A stretch of DNA of 64,000 bases from Crocinitomix sp. Its GTDB lineage: Bacteria > Bacteroidota > Bacteroidia > Flavobacteriales_D > Crocinitomicaceae. A model generated the notes under the pieces. The model ran no database searches and was not told where the DNA came from. It saw nothing but the letters and a program-made list of their open reading frames with translations. The translations under genes and the position numbers were made by a program. Numbering within the stretch: position 1 is the stretch's first letter; every line of letters begins with the position of its first letter. The DNA lies in contig WTCE01000032.1 in NCBI GenBank assembly GCA_013138735.1, forward strand, positions 1-64,000. Direction: 5' to 3'. This document shows, piece after piece, positions 17,497-26,981 of this stretch.

Positions 17497-18288
17497 ATGG
17501 TTTTACGTTTATCCGTCCTATTTCTATGTATTATTTGCGCTAATTGTTCAGTACCTGTTACGGAAAAACCACATACGACTTCAATTGAAGTCAACGAGCC
17601 AACGGATGCAAACGCTCTAGTAAATCGAGAAGTTAATGATCTATCCAATGAAAAAATGTGGATTAACAACGGAATTAAAGTTTACAATGATACCCTATCT
17701 GAAATATGGTATGAAGAAACCTTAACATCTTCTAATTTTTTAAAATATTTGCATCCATGGGAATCACAATTTTCAACTAATTGGATTGATGAATCTGGCC
17801 CAATTTATTTTCGTGGACTCTATAGTGAACTAGATCAGGTAGTGAATTTCACAGAGGACAATGTGGATACATATATCGCCAAAATAGACAGTGCTCATGA
17901 CTACTTCATGAAGAACTATTTGGAACGCGGTGATGTTGATTCGGGAATGGCAACACTAAAATCTATTGTCATTATAAAATCATACCTCTTCGCAAAAGTC
18001 AAAAATTGGGACAAAGCAGAGGAACTTGTCATTGCCGAAAGTAAATTAGAATCGAGCCAATATATCAACCTTCATTCAATCGCCATTCCAATCCTATACG
18101 AAAAATATGGTGAATCCAAAATAATGGAGGAAGTCGCAATAATTCCTTCGTCTGAAACGACCCAATATATCCATGGAATTCTATTTGATTTAAATGTTAT
18201 CCGTAAACGTTTCAGAGACAAAAAAATGACATGGAAAGCCTATTTTGAAATGGCCTTTGAACATTATGAAATGTACGGTATAGATTGA
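17497..18288 (+). CDS. Hypothetical exported or lipid-anchored protein
   Basis: A 263-aa protein with an N-terminal hydrophobic segment (LRLSVLFLCIICANC) ending in Cys; the residue before that Cys is Asn, so lipidation is uncertain. The body is largely helical and charged, with no recognised family. An ATG start at 17497 was chosen over an upstream GTG at 17479 because it leads directly into the signal segment. It stands alone between the sdaA 3' repeats and the moxR-bat promoter region. Confidence 0.7.
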   Translation: MVLRLSVLFLCIICANCSVPVTEKPHTTSIEVNEPTDANALVNREVNDLSNEKMWINNGIKVYNDTLSEIWYEETLTSSNFLKYLHPWESQFSTNWIDESGPIYFRGLYSELDQVVNFTEDNVDTYIAKIDSAHDYFMKNYLERGDVDSGMATLKSIVIIKSYLFAKVKNWDKAEELVIAESKLESSQYINLHSIAIPILYEKYGESKIMEEVAIIPSSETTQYIHGILFDLNVIRKRFRDKKMTWKAYFEMAFEHYEMYGID

Positions 18289-18352
18289 AAAATTTGCTAT
18301 TGACAAGATTTTCAATCAATTGTTACTTCGAAACCCTAGTTGTTAATAATCC

Positions 18353-18411
18353 TTAACATTTTTTAACACCCCTTTAACGACCATCCCTGCACGCACTACG
18401 TAACTTTACAC
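18353..18411 (+). promoter_or_regulatory. Promoter region of the moxR-bat operon with phased TTAAC boxes
   Basis: TTAAC occurs at 18353, 18363 and 18374, spaced 10-11 bp, so all face one side of the helix. A -7-like TAACTTTA lies at 18401-18408 (seven of eight to TAnnTTTG). The downstream leader before the ATG at 18573 is about 160 nt and has no ORF. Confidence 0.5.
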
Positions 18412-18572
18412 GTTAGTGTTTGTCTATAAAGTCCGATTTCGGCGTTACGCTTGTCCAAAATTTGCTCCTTTACGAAAGTAAACTCACAAATTGGGGACTT
18501 TGCAAGTCTTGATTTCGAACTTTTTAGTTCAAACAAACGGCTCTAATTGACAGACACTAGTTAGAATGGTAA

Positions 18573-19598
18573 ATGAATATTATGGAAGAATTGGATCAAA
18601 ATAATTCGGTGCAAACAATCGAAGAAATCAATGCTAAAATTCAGCAAGAAAGCAGTTTTTTAGATGTGATGAATGCTGAGATTAGCAAAGTGATTATTGG
18701 TCAACAATATATGATCGATCGCTTAATGATTGGACTTTTGGCAAACGGACACGTTTTATTGGAAGGTGTTCCGGGATTAGCAAAAACCCTGGCAATTAAA
18801 ACGCTATCTGATACAATTGGCGGAAACTTTAATCGGGTTCAATTTACACCAGACCTTTTACCAGCGGATATTGTAGGAACAATGATCTACAATCAAAAAA
18901 AGGAAGAATTTACGGTTAAAAAGGGACCTGTTTTTGCCAACTTTATTTTGGCTGATGAGATTAACCGTGCCCCTGCAAAGGTGCAGAGCGCCCTGTTAGA
19001 GGCTATGCAAGAGCGGCAAGTTACTTTAGGCCAAACTACGCATCAATTACCAAAACCATTCTTAGTAATGGCAACTCAGAACCCTGTTGAACAAGAAGGA
19101 ACATATCCTTTACCTGAAGCACAGGTGGATCGTTTTATGTTAAAAGTTTATTTGGATTACCCAAGTAAAGAAGAGGAACAAGAAATCGTTCGAAAAAGTA
19201 TTTCACCTGAAGGTTTTCCACAAGCGAACGCTGTGGTGACAATTGATCAAATTTTAAAAGCGAAAGAACTGGTTAAAGAAATTTATCTCGACGAAAAAAT
19301 AGAAAAATATATAGTGGATTTGGTGTTTGCCACTCGAACGCCAGAAGCGTATGGCTTAGATGATTTGAAACATTTAATAAGTTTTGGAGCATCACCACGT
19401 GCGTCCATTAATATGGCATTAGCGGCTAAAGCGTACGCATTTTTAAATAAACGTGGTTTCGTAATTCCTGAAGATGTTCGCGCAGTTTGTCCAGATGTTT
19501 TACGCCATAGAGTTGGTTTGACTTATGAAGCGGAAGCGGAAGACATTACTCAATCTGACATTGTTAAAAAAATAATGGATTTTGTTGAAGTTCCGTAG
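18573..19598 (+). CDS. moxR: MoxR-family AAA+ ATPase
   Basis: A chaperone-like ATPase thought to act with von Willebrand factor A (VWA) proteins in maturing or protecting envelope complexes. It has 341 aa; Walker A is GVPGLAKT (65-72), Walker B FILADEINR (124-132), followed by sensor 1 in MATQNPVEQEG and the LPEAQVDRFM box. Two in-frame ATGs (18573 and 18582) are possible starts. It heads a co-directional set of eight genes and matches the MoxR Proper subfamily gene order moxR-DUF58-bat. Confidence 0.95.
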   Translation: MNIMEELDQNNSVQTIEEINAKIQQESSFLDVMNAEISKVIIGQQYMIDRLMIGLLANGHVLLEGVPGLAKTLAIKTLSDTIGGNFNRVQFTPDLLPADIVGTMIYNQKKEEFTVKKGPVFANFILADEINRAPAKVQSALLEAMQERQVTLGQTTHQLPKPFLVMATQNPVEQEGTYPLPEAQVDRFMLKVYLDYPSKEEEQEIVRKSISPEGFPQANAVVTIDQILKAKELVKEIYLDEKIEKYIVDLVFATRTPEAYGLDDLKHLISFGASPRASINMALAAKAYAFLNKRGFVIPEDVRAVCPDVLRHRVGLTYEAEAEDITQSDIVKKIMDFVEVP

Positions 19599-19677
19599 TC
19601 GGGCATTTCGCATTTCGAGGGCCTCAATGATCTCAAAATGCCCTCTCATCATATTGACTAACGACTAACGAAAAAAA

Positions 19678-20544
19678 TTGGAAACAAAAGAGCTCATAAA
19701 GAAAGTACGGAAGATTGAGATTAAGACGAAACACTTATCCAATCAAATCTTCTCGGGTGAATATCACTCGGCGTTTAAGGGAAGAGGTATGGCTTTTAGT
19801 GAGGTACGTGAATATGCGGTGGGTGATGAAATAAGAACCATTGATTGGAATGTTACGGCACGATTTAATGAACCATTTGTCAAAGTATTTGAAGAAGAGC
19901 GGCAACTAACAGTTATGCTTTTAGTTGACATTTCTGCTTCGGGGATGTTTGGGACGCGTAATCAATTGAAACGGGAAACAATTACCGAATTATGTGCGGT
20001 TTTAGCATTCTCGGCAGTTTCTAATAGTGATCAAATTGGGCTGGTTTTATTTTCAGATAAAATTGAAAAATTCATTCCGCCTAAAAAAGGGAAAACACAT
20101 ATTCTCAGAATTATTCGAGAACTCATCAATTTTGAACCGACCGGAAAGGCGACAGATATTTCAATGGCGTTGAAGTACTTCACGCAAATGATTAAGAAAA
20201 AAAGTATTGCTTTTGTGTTGAGCGATTTTATGGATAAAGATTTTGAAGATGCGCTTAAGATATCTTCTAGAAAACATGATGTTGTGGCGCTTAAAGTGTT
20301 GGATAAAGCGGAGAACGAATTACCAAAAATTGGATTGGCAAAGTTCAAAGACTTAGAAACCGGCGAAACGAAATGGGTAAATACCTCCTCTAAAAAAACA
20401 CGCCGCAAATATAAAGAACAGGCAGATGAACGGGATGAAGCATTGCGCAAACTCTTTCGAAAATCTAAGACTGACTTTGCTGAAATATTTACAGATGAAG
20501 GCTATATCAAACCTTTAATGAACTTGTTCAAAAAACGCGGATGA
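19678..20544 (+). CDS. DUF58 protein (TTG start)
   Basis: A 288-aa cytoplasmic protein with the DUF58 signature (SGEYHSAFKGRGMAFSEVRE, YAVGDEIRTIDWNVTAR) and a VWA-like domain with the metal-site motif DISASG around residue 85. The frame opens with TTG GAA ACA AAA GAG and no ATG lies nearby; homologues I recall begin METKELLKKV, so TTG is the likely start. It lies 79 nt after moxR and overlaps the next gene by ATGA. Its role with MoxR is inferred from gene order. Confidence 0.92.
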   Translation: METKELIKKVRKIEIKTKHLSNQIFSGEYHSAFKGRGMAFSEVREYAVGDEIRTIDWNVTARFNEPFVKVFEEERQLTVMLLVDISASGMFGTRNQLKRETITELCAVLAFSAVSNSDQIGLVLFSDKIEKFIPPKKGKTHILRIIRELINFEPTGKATDISMALKYFTQMIKKKSIAFVLSDFMDKDFEDALKISSRKHDVVALKVLDKAENELPKIGLAKFKDLETGETKWVNTSSKKTRRKYKEQADERDEALRKLFRKSKTDFAEIFTDEGYIKPLMNLFKKRG

Positions 20545-21479
20545 AGCAATTGAGCTACATATTGTTTTTCTTTTTATCGCTTGGCGCTTATGGTCAAAGG
20601 GCTACAATTGAATTGGATACTGCTCAACTAAGAATTGGCGAACAAACTGTACTGCATCTTTATTTTGAATATCAAAATCCAAAGGGTGAAGCTTTAATCA
20701 TTTGGCCAGAATTTGATGAAGCCTTAACAAAGGATGTTGATATTGTAGACAAAACGGTTGATCGTGATTATCTATTGGATTCAGCAAGTGCGACTTATTT
20801 ACGTGAACAGCAATTATTAATTACAGCATTTGAAAAAGGCAGATTCACCATTCCGCAGCAAGAAATTCGGTTGGGAGATTCTATTTATTATACGAATACC
20901 GCTCAATTACTTGTAGAAACGGTTGCAGTAGATACCAGCAAGGGAATTGCAGATATTAAACCTATTTATTCGGTTGACTATCCGTTTTCTGAACGGAGTA
21001 AAGATTGGTTAAACGTCAATTGGTATTGGTTAGCGATAATAGGCGTCCTCATTCTAATTTTCTTCATTTGGAGATATGTGAAAAGTAGAAAACCAGAGGA
21101 AGAAGAAGAAATTGTGGAAGTCATTATTCCGGCACATATTATTGCCTTGGATGCTTTGGGAAAATTATTAAAACAAGAAGATTGGAAATCTCCAGAGAAA
21201 AAGGAATACTATTCTGAACTAACAGAAACGGTGAGAACCTATTTAGAGAATCGATTCGACATTCACGCAATGGAACAAACAACACGTGAAATTATTCGCG
21301 ATTTGAAATTTTCATCCATCAGTGATGAGGATAAAGTGTATTTAAGAAAGATTTTGCGTGAAGCCGATATGGTGAAATTCGCCAAGTTTAGCCCGAGTGA
21401 TGATGACGCTTTTACATACTTGAATAAATCAATCGATTTTGTAAAACGCACCAAAGAAAATACAAGCAGTGGAAATTGA
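20541..21479 (+). CDS. BatD-like membrane protein of the bat operon
   Basis: A 312-aa protein with a signal peptide (1-18, ending AYGQ), an extracytoplasmic beta domain (20-150), one transmembrane helix (about 158-178, WYWLAIIGVLILIFFIW) and a cytoplasmic helical domain containing RTYLENRFDIHAMEQTTREI, which resembles the C-terminus of DUF4381/BatD-type proteins. It overlaps its upstream neighbour by 4 nt and the next gene by 11 nt, so it is certainly co-translated with the bat genes. It probably links the periplasm to the MoxR/DUF58 pair. Confidence 0.85.
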   Translation: MKQLSYILFFFLSLGAYGQRATIELDTAQLRIGEQTVLHLYFEYQNPKGEALIIWPEFDEALTKDVDIVDKTVDRDYLLDSASATYLREQQLLITAFEKGRFTIPQQEIRLGDSIYYTNTAQLLVETVAVDTSKGIADIKPIYSVDYPFSERSKDWLNVNWYWLAIIGVLILIFFIWRYVKSRKPEEEEEIVEVIIPAHIIALDALGKLLKQEDWKSPEKKEYYSELTETVRTYLENRFDIHAMEQTTREIIRDLKFSSISDEDKVYLRKILREADMVKFAKFSPSDDDAFTYLNKSIDFVKRTKENTSSGN

Positions 21480-22506
21480 TCTATTCGACATAGCGATCTT
21501 CGATTATACTTATGTGTATAAGTCCATGTTTTGGTTGTACTTGATCATTCCTGTACTTATTATTTGGTATTTAAGAAGAGAAAATTTAGTTGGTAGTTTT
21601 GAACGCATCAATCTATCAACACTCGATTTATTTGAAAAAAAATCATTCAATTTAATTGCCTTCATTCGGCACCTTAATTTTTTAGTTTTTTTAGTCGGAT
21701 TAAGTTTGGTGATTTTAGCTTTAGCACGTCCACATGACGACAGTGACATTGAAGAATACAAGAAAAAAAATATTGAAGGAATTGATATCATTTTAGCCAT
21801 GGATGTTTCTGGCAGTATGCTGGCAGAAGACTTTAAACCGAATCGTTTAGAAGCTGCGAAAAAAGTAGGGATGGATTTTATTGCAGAACGCCCAACTGAC
21901 AGAATTGGGCTGGTATTATATGAAGGGGAAGCTTATACAAAAGTACCACTAACCACTGACCATAATTTATTATTGAATGCCTTTGATGATGTTAAAACAG
22001 GAATGGTTACGCAAGGCACAGCAATTGGTGTTGGCTTAGTTACGGCCATTAATCGCTTAGAGTCGAGTGATGCTAAAAGCAAAGTCATTATTTTATTGAC
22101 AGATGGCGTGAATAATTCGGGTGATGTTGATCCAATTACTGCAGCTCAAATCGCCAAAGAATATGGCATTCGAGTTTATACAGTTGGAATTGGACAAGAA
22201 GGCATGGCTCCTTTTCCTGTACAAACACTTTTTGGAACGCAAATTCAAAATATGCCTGTAGAAATTGATGAAGAACTATTGCAGGACATTGCAGACATTA
22301 CGGGTACAAAATATTTTAGAGCAAAAAACCAAGCTGAATTGGAGGGGATTTATGATGAAATAGATGCACTCGAAAAATCAAAAGTGCGGGTTTTAGAATT
22401 TAAAACAGATCCGCCAGAAAAATATTATGCCATTTTAATTTGGGCACTCATTTTTATTGCAGTCTCAAAAATAACGTCAAACACCTTATTAAAAAGTATT
22501 CCATAA
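21469..22506 (+). CDS. batA: Aerotolerance protein BatA (VWA domain)
   Basis: A membrane-anchored VWA protein, 345 aa. Two N-terminal helices (about 18-35 and 67-86) precede a VWA domain with the metal-ion-dependent adhesion site D112-x-S114-x-S116 (MDVSGSM), then LTDGVNNSGD. One C-terminal helix follows (about 325-343). The start is a GTG at 21469 inside the end of the preceding gene; the first ATG would be Met20, already inside the first helix. In Bacteroides the Bat proteins were linked to oxygen tolerance; the molecular role is unsettled. Confidence 0.93.
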   Translation: MEIDLFDIAIFDYTYVYKSMFWLYLIIPVLIIWYLRRENLVGSFERINLSTLDLFEKKSFNLIAFIRHLNFLVFLVGLSLVILALARPHDDSDIEEYKKKNIEGIDIILAMDVSGSMLAEDFKPNRLEAAKKVGMDFIAERPTDRIGLVLYEGEAYTKVPLTTDHNLLLNAFDDVKTGMVTQGTAIGVGLVTAINRLESSDAKSKVIILLTDGVNNSGDVDPITAAQIAKEYGIRVYTVGIGQEGMAPFPVQTLFGTQIQNMPVEIDEELLQDIADITGTKYFRAKNQAELEGIYDEIDALEKSKVRVLEFKTDPPEKYYAILIWALIFIAVSKITSNTLLKSIP

Positions 22507-22508
22507 GC

Positions 22509-23660
22509 ATGGAAGAGCAAGTACATAAATATAATTTGAAAACAATCATTTTTTCCATCTTACTTTGGGAAGTGATTTTTTGGATGGCTTTTTTCGGGCT
22601 GTACTTTTACTTGATTGATCAAGTTGAGGCATTTCGTTTTGAACATTCTCAATTTTTATGGTGGCTCCTTGCAATCCCTGCTTTCGTTGGTGGCTACTTT
22701 TTATTGATCAATTGGAAAAACAAGGTATTGGGGAACTTAGCCGATCAACGTTTATTACAATACTTAACACAACCTGTTTCTTCTGTAAAATCATTTTGGA
22801 AATTTTTCTTTTTCAGAAATGGCTTGGCCTTTTTAATCATTGCACTATCGAATCCACAATATGGAAAAGGCACTACCAAAGCCATATCTGAAGGAATTGA
22901 AATCATGATTGCTTTGGATATTTCAAATTCAATGCGTGCTTTGGATTTAGATCCAAATAGAGACCGATTAAAAGTGTCAAAAATGGCCATTGAGCAATTG
23001 TTCAACAACTTGCATGGCGACAAAGTGGGTGTGGTTGTTTTTGCAGGAGATGCTTATGTCTACTTACCACTTACGGTAGATTATGGCGCTGCAAAAATAT
23101 TCCTAAATTCAGTACGTCCAGAATTAATGACCAACCAAGGAACGGCGATTGGTTTAGCCATTGAAAAATGCATGGAATCTTTTGATTTTGAAAACGGCGT
23201 TAACAAATCCATTATTGTACTGTCGGACGGTGAAGACCACGAAGGCAATGCAATTGCTGCGGCCCAATCTGCAAGAGAACAGAATGTTATTGTTAGTACA
23301 GTAGGTATGGGACAAGCCAACGGCACACCAATTCCAGATTATAAGAATGGGCGTATAGTCGGCATGAAAAAAGATGACAACGGCAATACAGTTACTACAC
23401 GCTTGAACGAACAAATGCTGAAAGATGTTGCTACTGCAGGTGGTGGCGGATATACTGCCGCCCAAGGAACTTATGTTAATTTAGCTGGATTGCTAGAATC
23501 AATTCGGGCGATTGACAAGACCGAAATGGACTCGAAATTATACACCGATTATAAAGATCATTTTCAATGGTTTTTAGCATTGGGACTATTGTGTTTAGTC
23601 ATAGAAAGTTTCTTTAGTGCAAGGCGCTCAGGAATCATTCATAAACTGCAAGAATTATGA
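22509..23660 (+). CDS. batB: Aerotolerance protein BatB (VWA domain)
   Basis: A second VWA membrane protein, 383 aa from MEEQVHKYN. The open frame extends upstream into batA to 22440, but the ATG at 22509 lies 2 nt after the batA stop and is preferred. Helices are at about 12-35, 50-66 and 100-115, and again near 360-375. The VWA metal site is D137-x-S139-x-S141 (LDISNSM), with VVFAGDAYVYLPLT and VLSDGEDHEG further on. It likely pairs with BatA. Confidence 0.93.
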   Translation: MEEQVHKYNLKTIIFSILLWEVIFWMAFFGLYFYLIDQVEAFRFEHSQFLWWLLAIPAFVGGYFLLINWKNKVLGNLADQRLLQYLTQPVSSVKSFWKFFFFRNGLAFLIIALSNPQYGKGTTKAISEGIEIMIALDISNSMRALDLDPNRDRLKVSKMAIEQLFNNLHGDKVGVVVFAGDAYVYLPLTVDYGAAKIFLNSVRPELMTNQGTAIGLAIEKCMESFDFENGVNKSIIVLSDGEDHEGNAIAAAQSAREQNVIVSTVGMGQANGTPIPDYKNGRIVGMKKDDNGNTVTTRLNEQMLKDVATAGGGGYTAAQGTYVNLAGLLESIRAIDKTEMDSKLYTDYKDHFQWFLALGLLCLVIESFFSARRSGIIHKLQEL

Positions 23661-24460
23661 TCCGAATTATATACATAGTAATTTTTCTAGGTACTTCGTT
23701 TAGCGGATTAACGCAAAACGAATTGAAGAAAAACTGGTACAAAGGCAATATTTTTTATGAAAATGCTGAATTTGAAGATGCGCTCTATTATTATCAAAAA
23801 GCCGTAGATGATTCTCCCCTTAATTTCAAGTCAAACTTTAATTTGGGCAATGCCCATTTTAGAATGGAAGACTATGAAAAAGCAGTAGAACAATTTCAAA
23901 AAATCGTTGACATTGCTCCAGAGAAAATTGATCAAGCATGGGCTTATCACAATTTAGGAAACGCACACTTTCTGAATCAAAAATTAGATGATGCCATTGA
24001 TGCTTATAAAGAAGCCTTAAAAATTAATCCACGAGATGAGGCCACACGGTATAACCTAGCTTATGCCCAATTCTTAAAAGAAGAACAGCAAAAGCAAGAA
24101 AATAAAGACCAAGAAAGCGAAGAAGGAGATGAAGGAGATGAAGGTGATGAGGGAGACAAGGGCGACCAAGACGGTGAAAAAGAAGAGGGAGATGAAAATG
24201 AAGATGGACAAGAAGGCGATCAGGGCGACGAAGGTGATGAAAATGAGGGCGAAGGCAATGAGCAACAAGACGGTGAGAACGGTGATAAAGAAGAAGAAGA
24301 AGGAGATCCTTCAGATGGCGACCCTAAACATCAACCTATCTCGAAGGAGCAGGCCAAGCGAATATTAGAAGCCGCGAGTAGAAAAGAAAAGAAAGTACAA
24401 GAGGCAATAGATAAAGGCAAAGTAGTTGGAACAGGAACGTCTGGTAAAATAGATTGGTAA
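23657..24460 (+). CDS. batC: BatC, TPR protein with acidic repeat region
   Basis: A 267-aa protein with a signal peptide (1-19) and three TPR units (about 28-140, for example AWAYHNLGNAHFLNQKLDDA). Residues about 148-225 are almost entirely Glu, Asp, Gly, Gln and Asn (EGDEGDEGDEGDKGD), then a basic helix KRILEAASRKEKKVQEAI. The acid tract is encoded by reiterated GAAGGAGAT-type units and could bind divalent cations or cationic partners. The start overlaps batB by ATGA. Confidence 0.9.
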   Translation: MIRIIYIVIFLGTSFSGLTQNELKKNWYKGNIFYENAEFEDALYYYQKAVDDSPLNFKSNFNLGNAHFRMEDYEKAVEQFQKIVDIAPEKIDQAWAYHNLGNAHFLNQKLDDAIDAYKEALKINPRDEATRYNLAYAQFLKEEQQKQENKDQESEEGDEGDEGDEGDKGDQDGEKEEGDENEDGQEGDQGDEGDENEGEGNEQQDGENGDKEEEEGDPSDGDPKHQPISKEQAKRILEAASRKEKKVQEAIDKGKVVGTGTSGKIDW

Positions 24461-24466
24461 CAAGCA

Positions 24467-26164
24467 ATGAAAAGAATTGGTGTTTTCATATTATTTATTT
24501 GCTTAATCCAGATTGGATTTGGGCAAAAAACGGTGCAATCGGTTGTTAGTTCAAACCGCGTTGCAGCATTTGAGCGCTTTAATTTTGAAATCCTTATCAA
24601 CAATTTTGATTGTGAGGTTTTACAGCCTGATTTTGGTGGATTAGAAGTGGTTGGGGGCCCCTTTCAGTCGCAATCTAATCAAACGCTCATAGATAATGGG
24701 AAACGTACACAAATCACCGAATTAAAATGGACGTATCAATTGCGTGCAAAAGAAGAAGGTAGTTATATCATTTCTGGAGTTACTATGAATTGTGACGGAG
24801 AACCAATAGAATCTGATCCGATTGAGATTACGGTTTCTGAAAAAACTGAAGACTCGCCTGTTGACAAGGATTATTATATGCGTTTAACGTCAAATAAGAG
24901 CAACGTATACCAAGGTGAACCATTTACTGTGACCCTCAAATACTATTCAAAAGCAAGGCCAGATCAGTTTGAAGCGCTGGATTTAGGAGACGCAGTAGGC
25001 ATCTACCGCCAAGATTTAAAACCCGACCGTAAAAGTTTTCAAACAGTTGTGGAATCGATAAACGGTGTGCGTTATCACACGATTGTATTGCGAGAAGAAG
25101 TTTGTTTTGCGCAGCGTAATGGAGAAGTTTCACTAGAACCTTATTACGCCTCAATATTGTTTCGCCGCGATTTCTTTAGCCAATTCCGTAAAGAAACTTA
25201 TTCAAATACATTATCAATTAATGTAAAACCAATACCGGGCAGTAGCTCAGCTGATTTTAACGGATTAGTCGGTGATTTTTCTATTGAAAGTGAAATCAGT
25301 AATACGCATGTAAAAATGGGAGATGCCATTGATATAAAAATTACGATTAAGGGTAAAGGAAATATGCAAGATTTAGGGACAATCGACTTAGAATTCCCGC
25401 AAGAGTTTGATCAATATGAACCTGAAATTGAAGATAAAACAAGCGTTTCTGGTGCTGGGTTTAAAGGGGAAATAGAATATAATTTCGTTATCATTCCAAA
25501 ACACTATGGAGAGTATACAGTTCCGGGTTATTCTTTTCAATATTTCGATTTGAAAAATAAAAAAATGAAAACTGCCAAGGTTGATGATTTCATTATTCAG
25601 GTGGACAAACGGGAAGGCTTAATTGTTGATCCACCAAAAACAGCTTTAACAAATACGCATATCCAATACATTGAAGAACAGTCGGACGGATTTTTTGAAC
25701 AGGATGATTTTGTTTTTGGAACTTGGACCTATTATGGTCTCGTTTCGGCCCCGTTATTCTTATCGTTTTTCTTTATCTTTTTTAAACGCAAGAAAGAAAA
25801 CATTTCTGAAGAAGATCTCTTAGTTATTCAGCAGAAAAAAGCTGTTAAAAATGCGCAATTGGCATTAAAAGAAGTGCATGAAAAATTAGATCAAGGGGAT
25901 GATGCTGCGGCACTAAAAGGATTACAAACCACAGTGAATAATTTCTTTATGCAAAAGTTCAATGTAGGACTCTCTGACCTCTCGCAACGCAAAATTGCAG
26001 CGCGCTTAACTTCTGAAAATATTGACACAGCAAACCTTGAAAAGTTTAATAAAATTTGGAACACTATTGAAATGGGACAATTTGCGCCCATTGCACATGA
26101 AAACATTGTACAAACAGTGAAAGACACTGAGAGTTTATTAATTGAATTGGATAAAAAACTATAA
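24467..26164 (+). CDS. batD: BatD, exported beta-domain membrane protein
   Basis: A 565-aa protein with a signal peptide (1-20, GFGQ), multiple immunoglobulin-like beta domains in the periplasm (signatures SSNRVAAFERFNFEI, KSNVYQGEPFTVTLKYYS), one transmembrane helix near 425-443 (GLVSAPLFLSFFFIFF) and a cytoplasmic helical tail resembling that of the 312-aa protein upstream in the operon. It fits the Bacteroidetes BatD oxygen-tolerance family. It starts 6 nt after batC. Confidence 0.92.
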   Translation: MKRIGVFILFICLIQIGFGQKTVQSVVSSNRVAAFERFNFEILINNFDCEVLQPDFGGLEVVGGPFQSQSNQTLIDNGKRTQITELKWTYQLRAKEEGSYIISGVTMNCDGEPIESDPIEITVSEKTEDSPVDKDYYMRLTSNKSNVYQGEPFTVTLKYYSKARPDQFEALDLGDAVGIYRQDLKPDRKSFQTVVESINGVRYHTIVLREEVCFAQRNGEVSLEPYYASILFRRDFFSQFRKETYSNTLSINVKPIPGSSSADFNGLVGDFSIESEISNTHVKMGDAIDIKITIKGKGNMQDLGTIDLEFPQEFDQYEPEIEDKTSVSGAGFKGEIEYNFVIIPKHYGEYTVPGYSFQYFDLKNKKMKTAKVDDFIIQVDKREGLIVDPPKTALTNTHIQYIEEQSDGFFEQDDFVFGTWTYYGLVSAPLFLSFFFIFFKRKKENISEEDLLVIQQKKAVKNAQLALKEVHEKLDQGDDAAALKGLQTTVNNFFMQKFNVGLSDLSQRKIAARLTSENIDTANLEKFNKIWNTIEMGQFAPIAHENIVQTVKDTESLLIELDKKL

Positions 26165-26165
26165 T

Positions 26166-26906
26166 ATGAAGGTTCTTTTAAGCATCCTTTCAATCTTTAT
26201 AATGTGCTGCACTTATGCACAGGACAGCAGTTTTGTTCGTGGAAACGAAGCCTATGCTAATGCTGATTATGAAACGGCATTGGTAGAATATTCTAAGGTG
26301 GTGAGTAGTGAACAAATATCAACGGCTTTGTATTATAATTTAGGAAATACTTATTATAAATTAGAGCAGCTTGGTGAAGCGATTTGGGCTTACGAAAAAG
26401 CGCTTAAAATTGACCCGAGTAATGAAAACGCTCAATTCAATTTAAAGTTTGCCAATGCAAAAACATATGATGATTTGGACACATCAGAATCTGGCATTGT
26501 TGCTTGGTTGAAAATAAATTTCTTTAGTTTCTCGATTAATTTTTGGGCCTACGGCAGCATTTTATTTGCATTTATTTTGGCTATAACACTCTATTTCTTT
26601 TTCACAACAAAAAAACAAAAGGTTAAAAATAGAAGTCTGACACTAAGTTTTGGCGCACTTTTTTTATTGGCACTTCTGATTGTTTTAGCTTATCTCAATC
26701 AATCCAACATTATTGATCGTGACCAAGCTGTAATCATTACAGAATTTGTTGAAGTGCGCTCCTCCCCTTCTGACACCGCAGCATCAAGCTTTAAATTGCA
26801 TGAAGGCACAAAAGTTGATTTGCTGCGTTCAAGCGACGGTTGGACAGAAATTGGCGTCAATGGGAATACGGGTTGGATAGAAAAAACGGCTATTTGGGAG
26901 ATTTAA
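26166..26906 (+). CDS. batE: BatE, TPR and SH3 protein
   Basis: A 246-aa protein with a signal peptide (1-17, MCCTYAQD), two to three TPR units (about 20-105), two transmembrane helices (about 122-142 and 157-176) and a C-terminal bacterial SH3 domain (EVRSSPSDTAASSFKLHEGT to TGWIEKTAIW). The upstream extension to 26142 lies within batD, so the ATG at 26166, 1 nt after the batD stop, is chosen. It closes the moxR-bat operon; no strong terminator follows. Confidence 0.9.
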   Translation: MKVLLSILSIFIMCCTYAQDSSFVRGNEAYANADYETALVEYSKVVSSEQISTALYYNLGNTYYKLEQLGEAIWAYEKALKIDPSNENAQFNLKFANAKTYDDLDTSESGIVAWLKINFFSFSINFWAYGSILFAFILAITLYFFFTTKKQKVKNRSLTLSFGALFLLALLIVLAYLNQSNIIDRDQAVIITEFVEVRSSPSDTAASSFKLHEGTKVDLLRSSDGWTEIGVNGNTGWIEKTAIWEI

Positions 26907-26981
26907 ATCATCTCAGATTTTCTTCGATCTAAGCGTAATCCAACACTTCAGAAATTTGTGTATCTTTACTCTACTCAGAAA

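Noticed and set aside
19602-19644. GGGCATTT/AAATGCCC inverted repeat between moxR and the DUF58 gene as a terminator
   Set aside because: Long loop and no T run on the plus strand; operon continuity is expected here.
24074-24368. Low-complexity frames on both strands within batC
   Set aside because: Shadows of the acidic tract; no independent signals.
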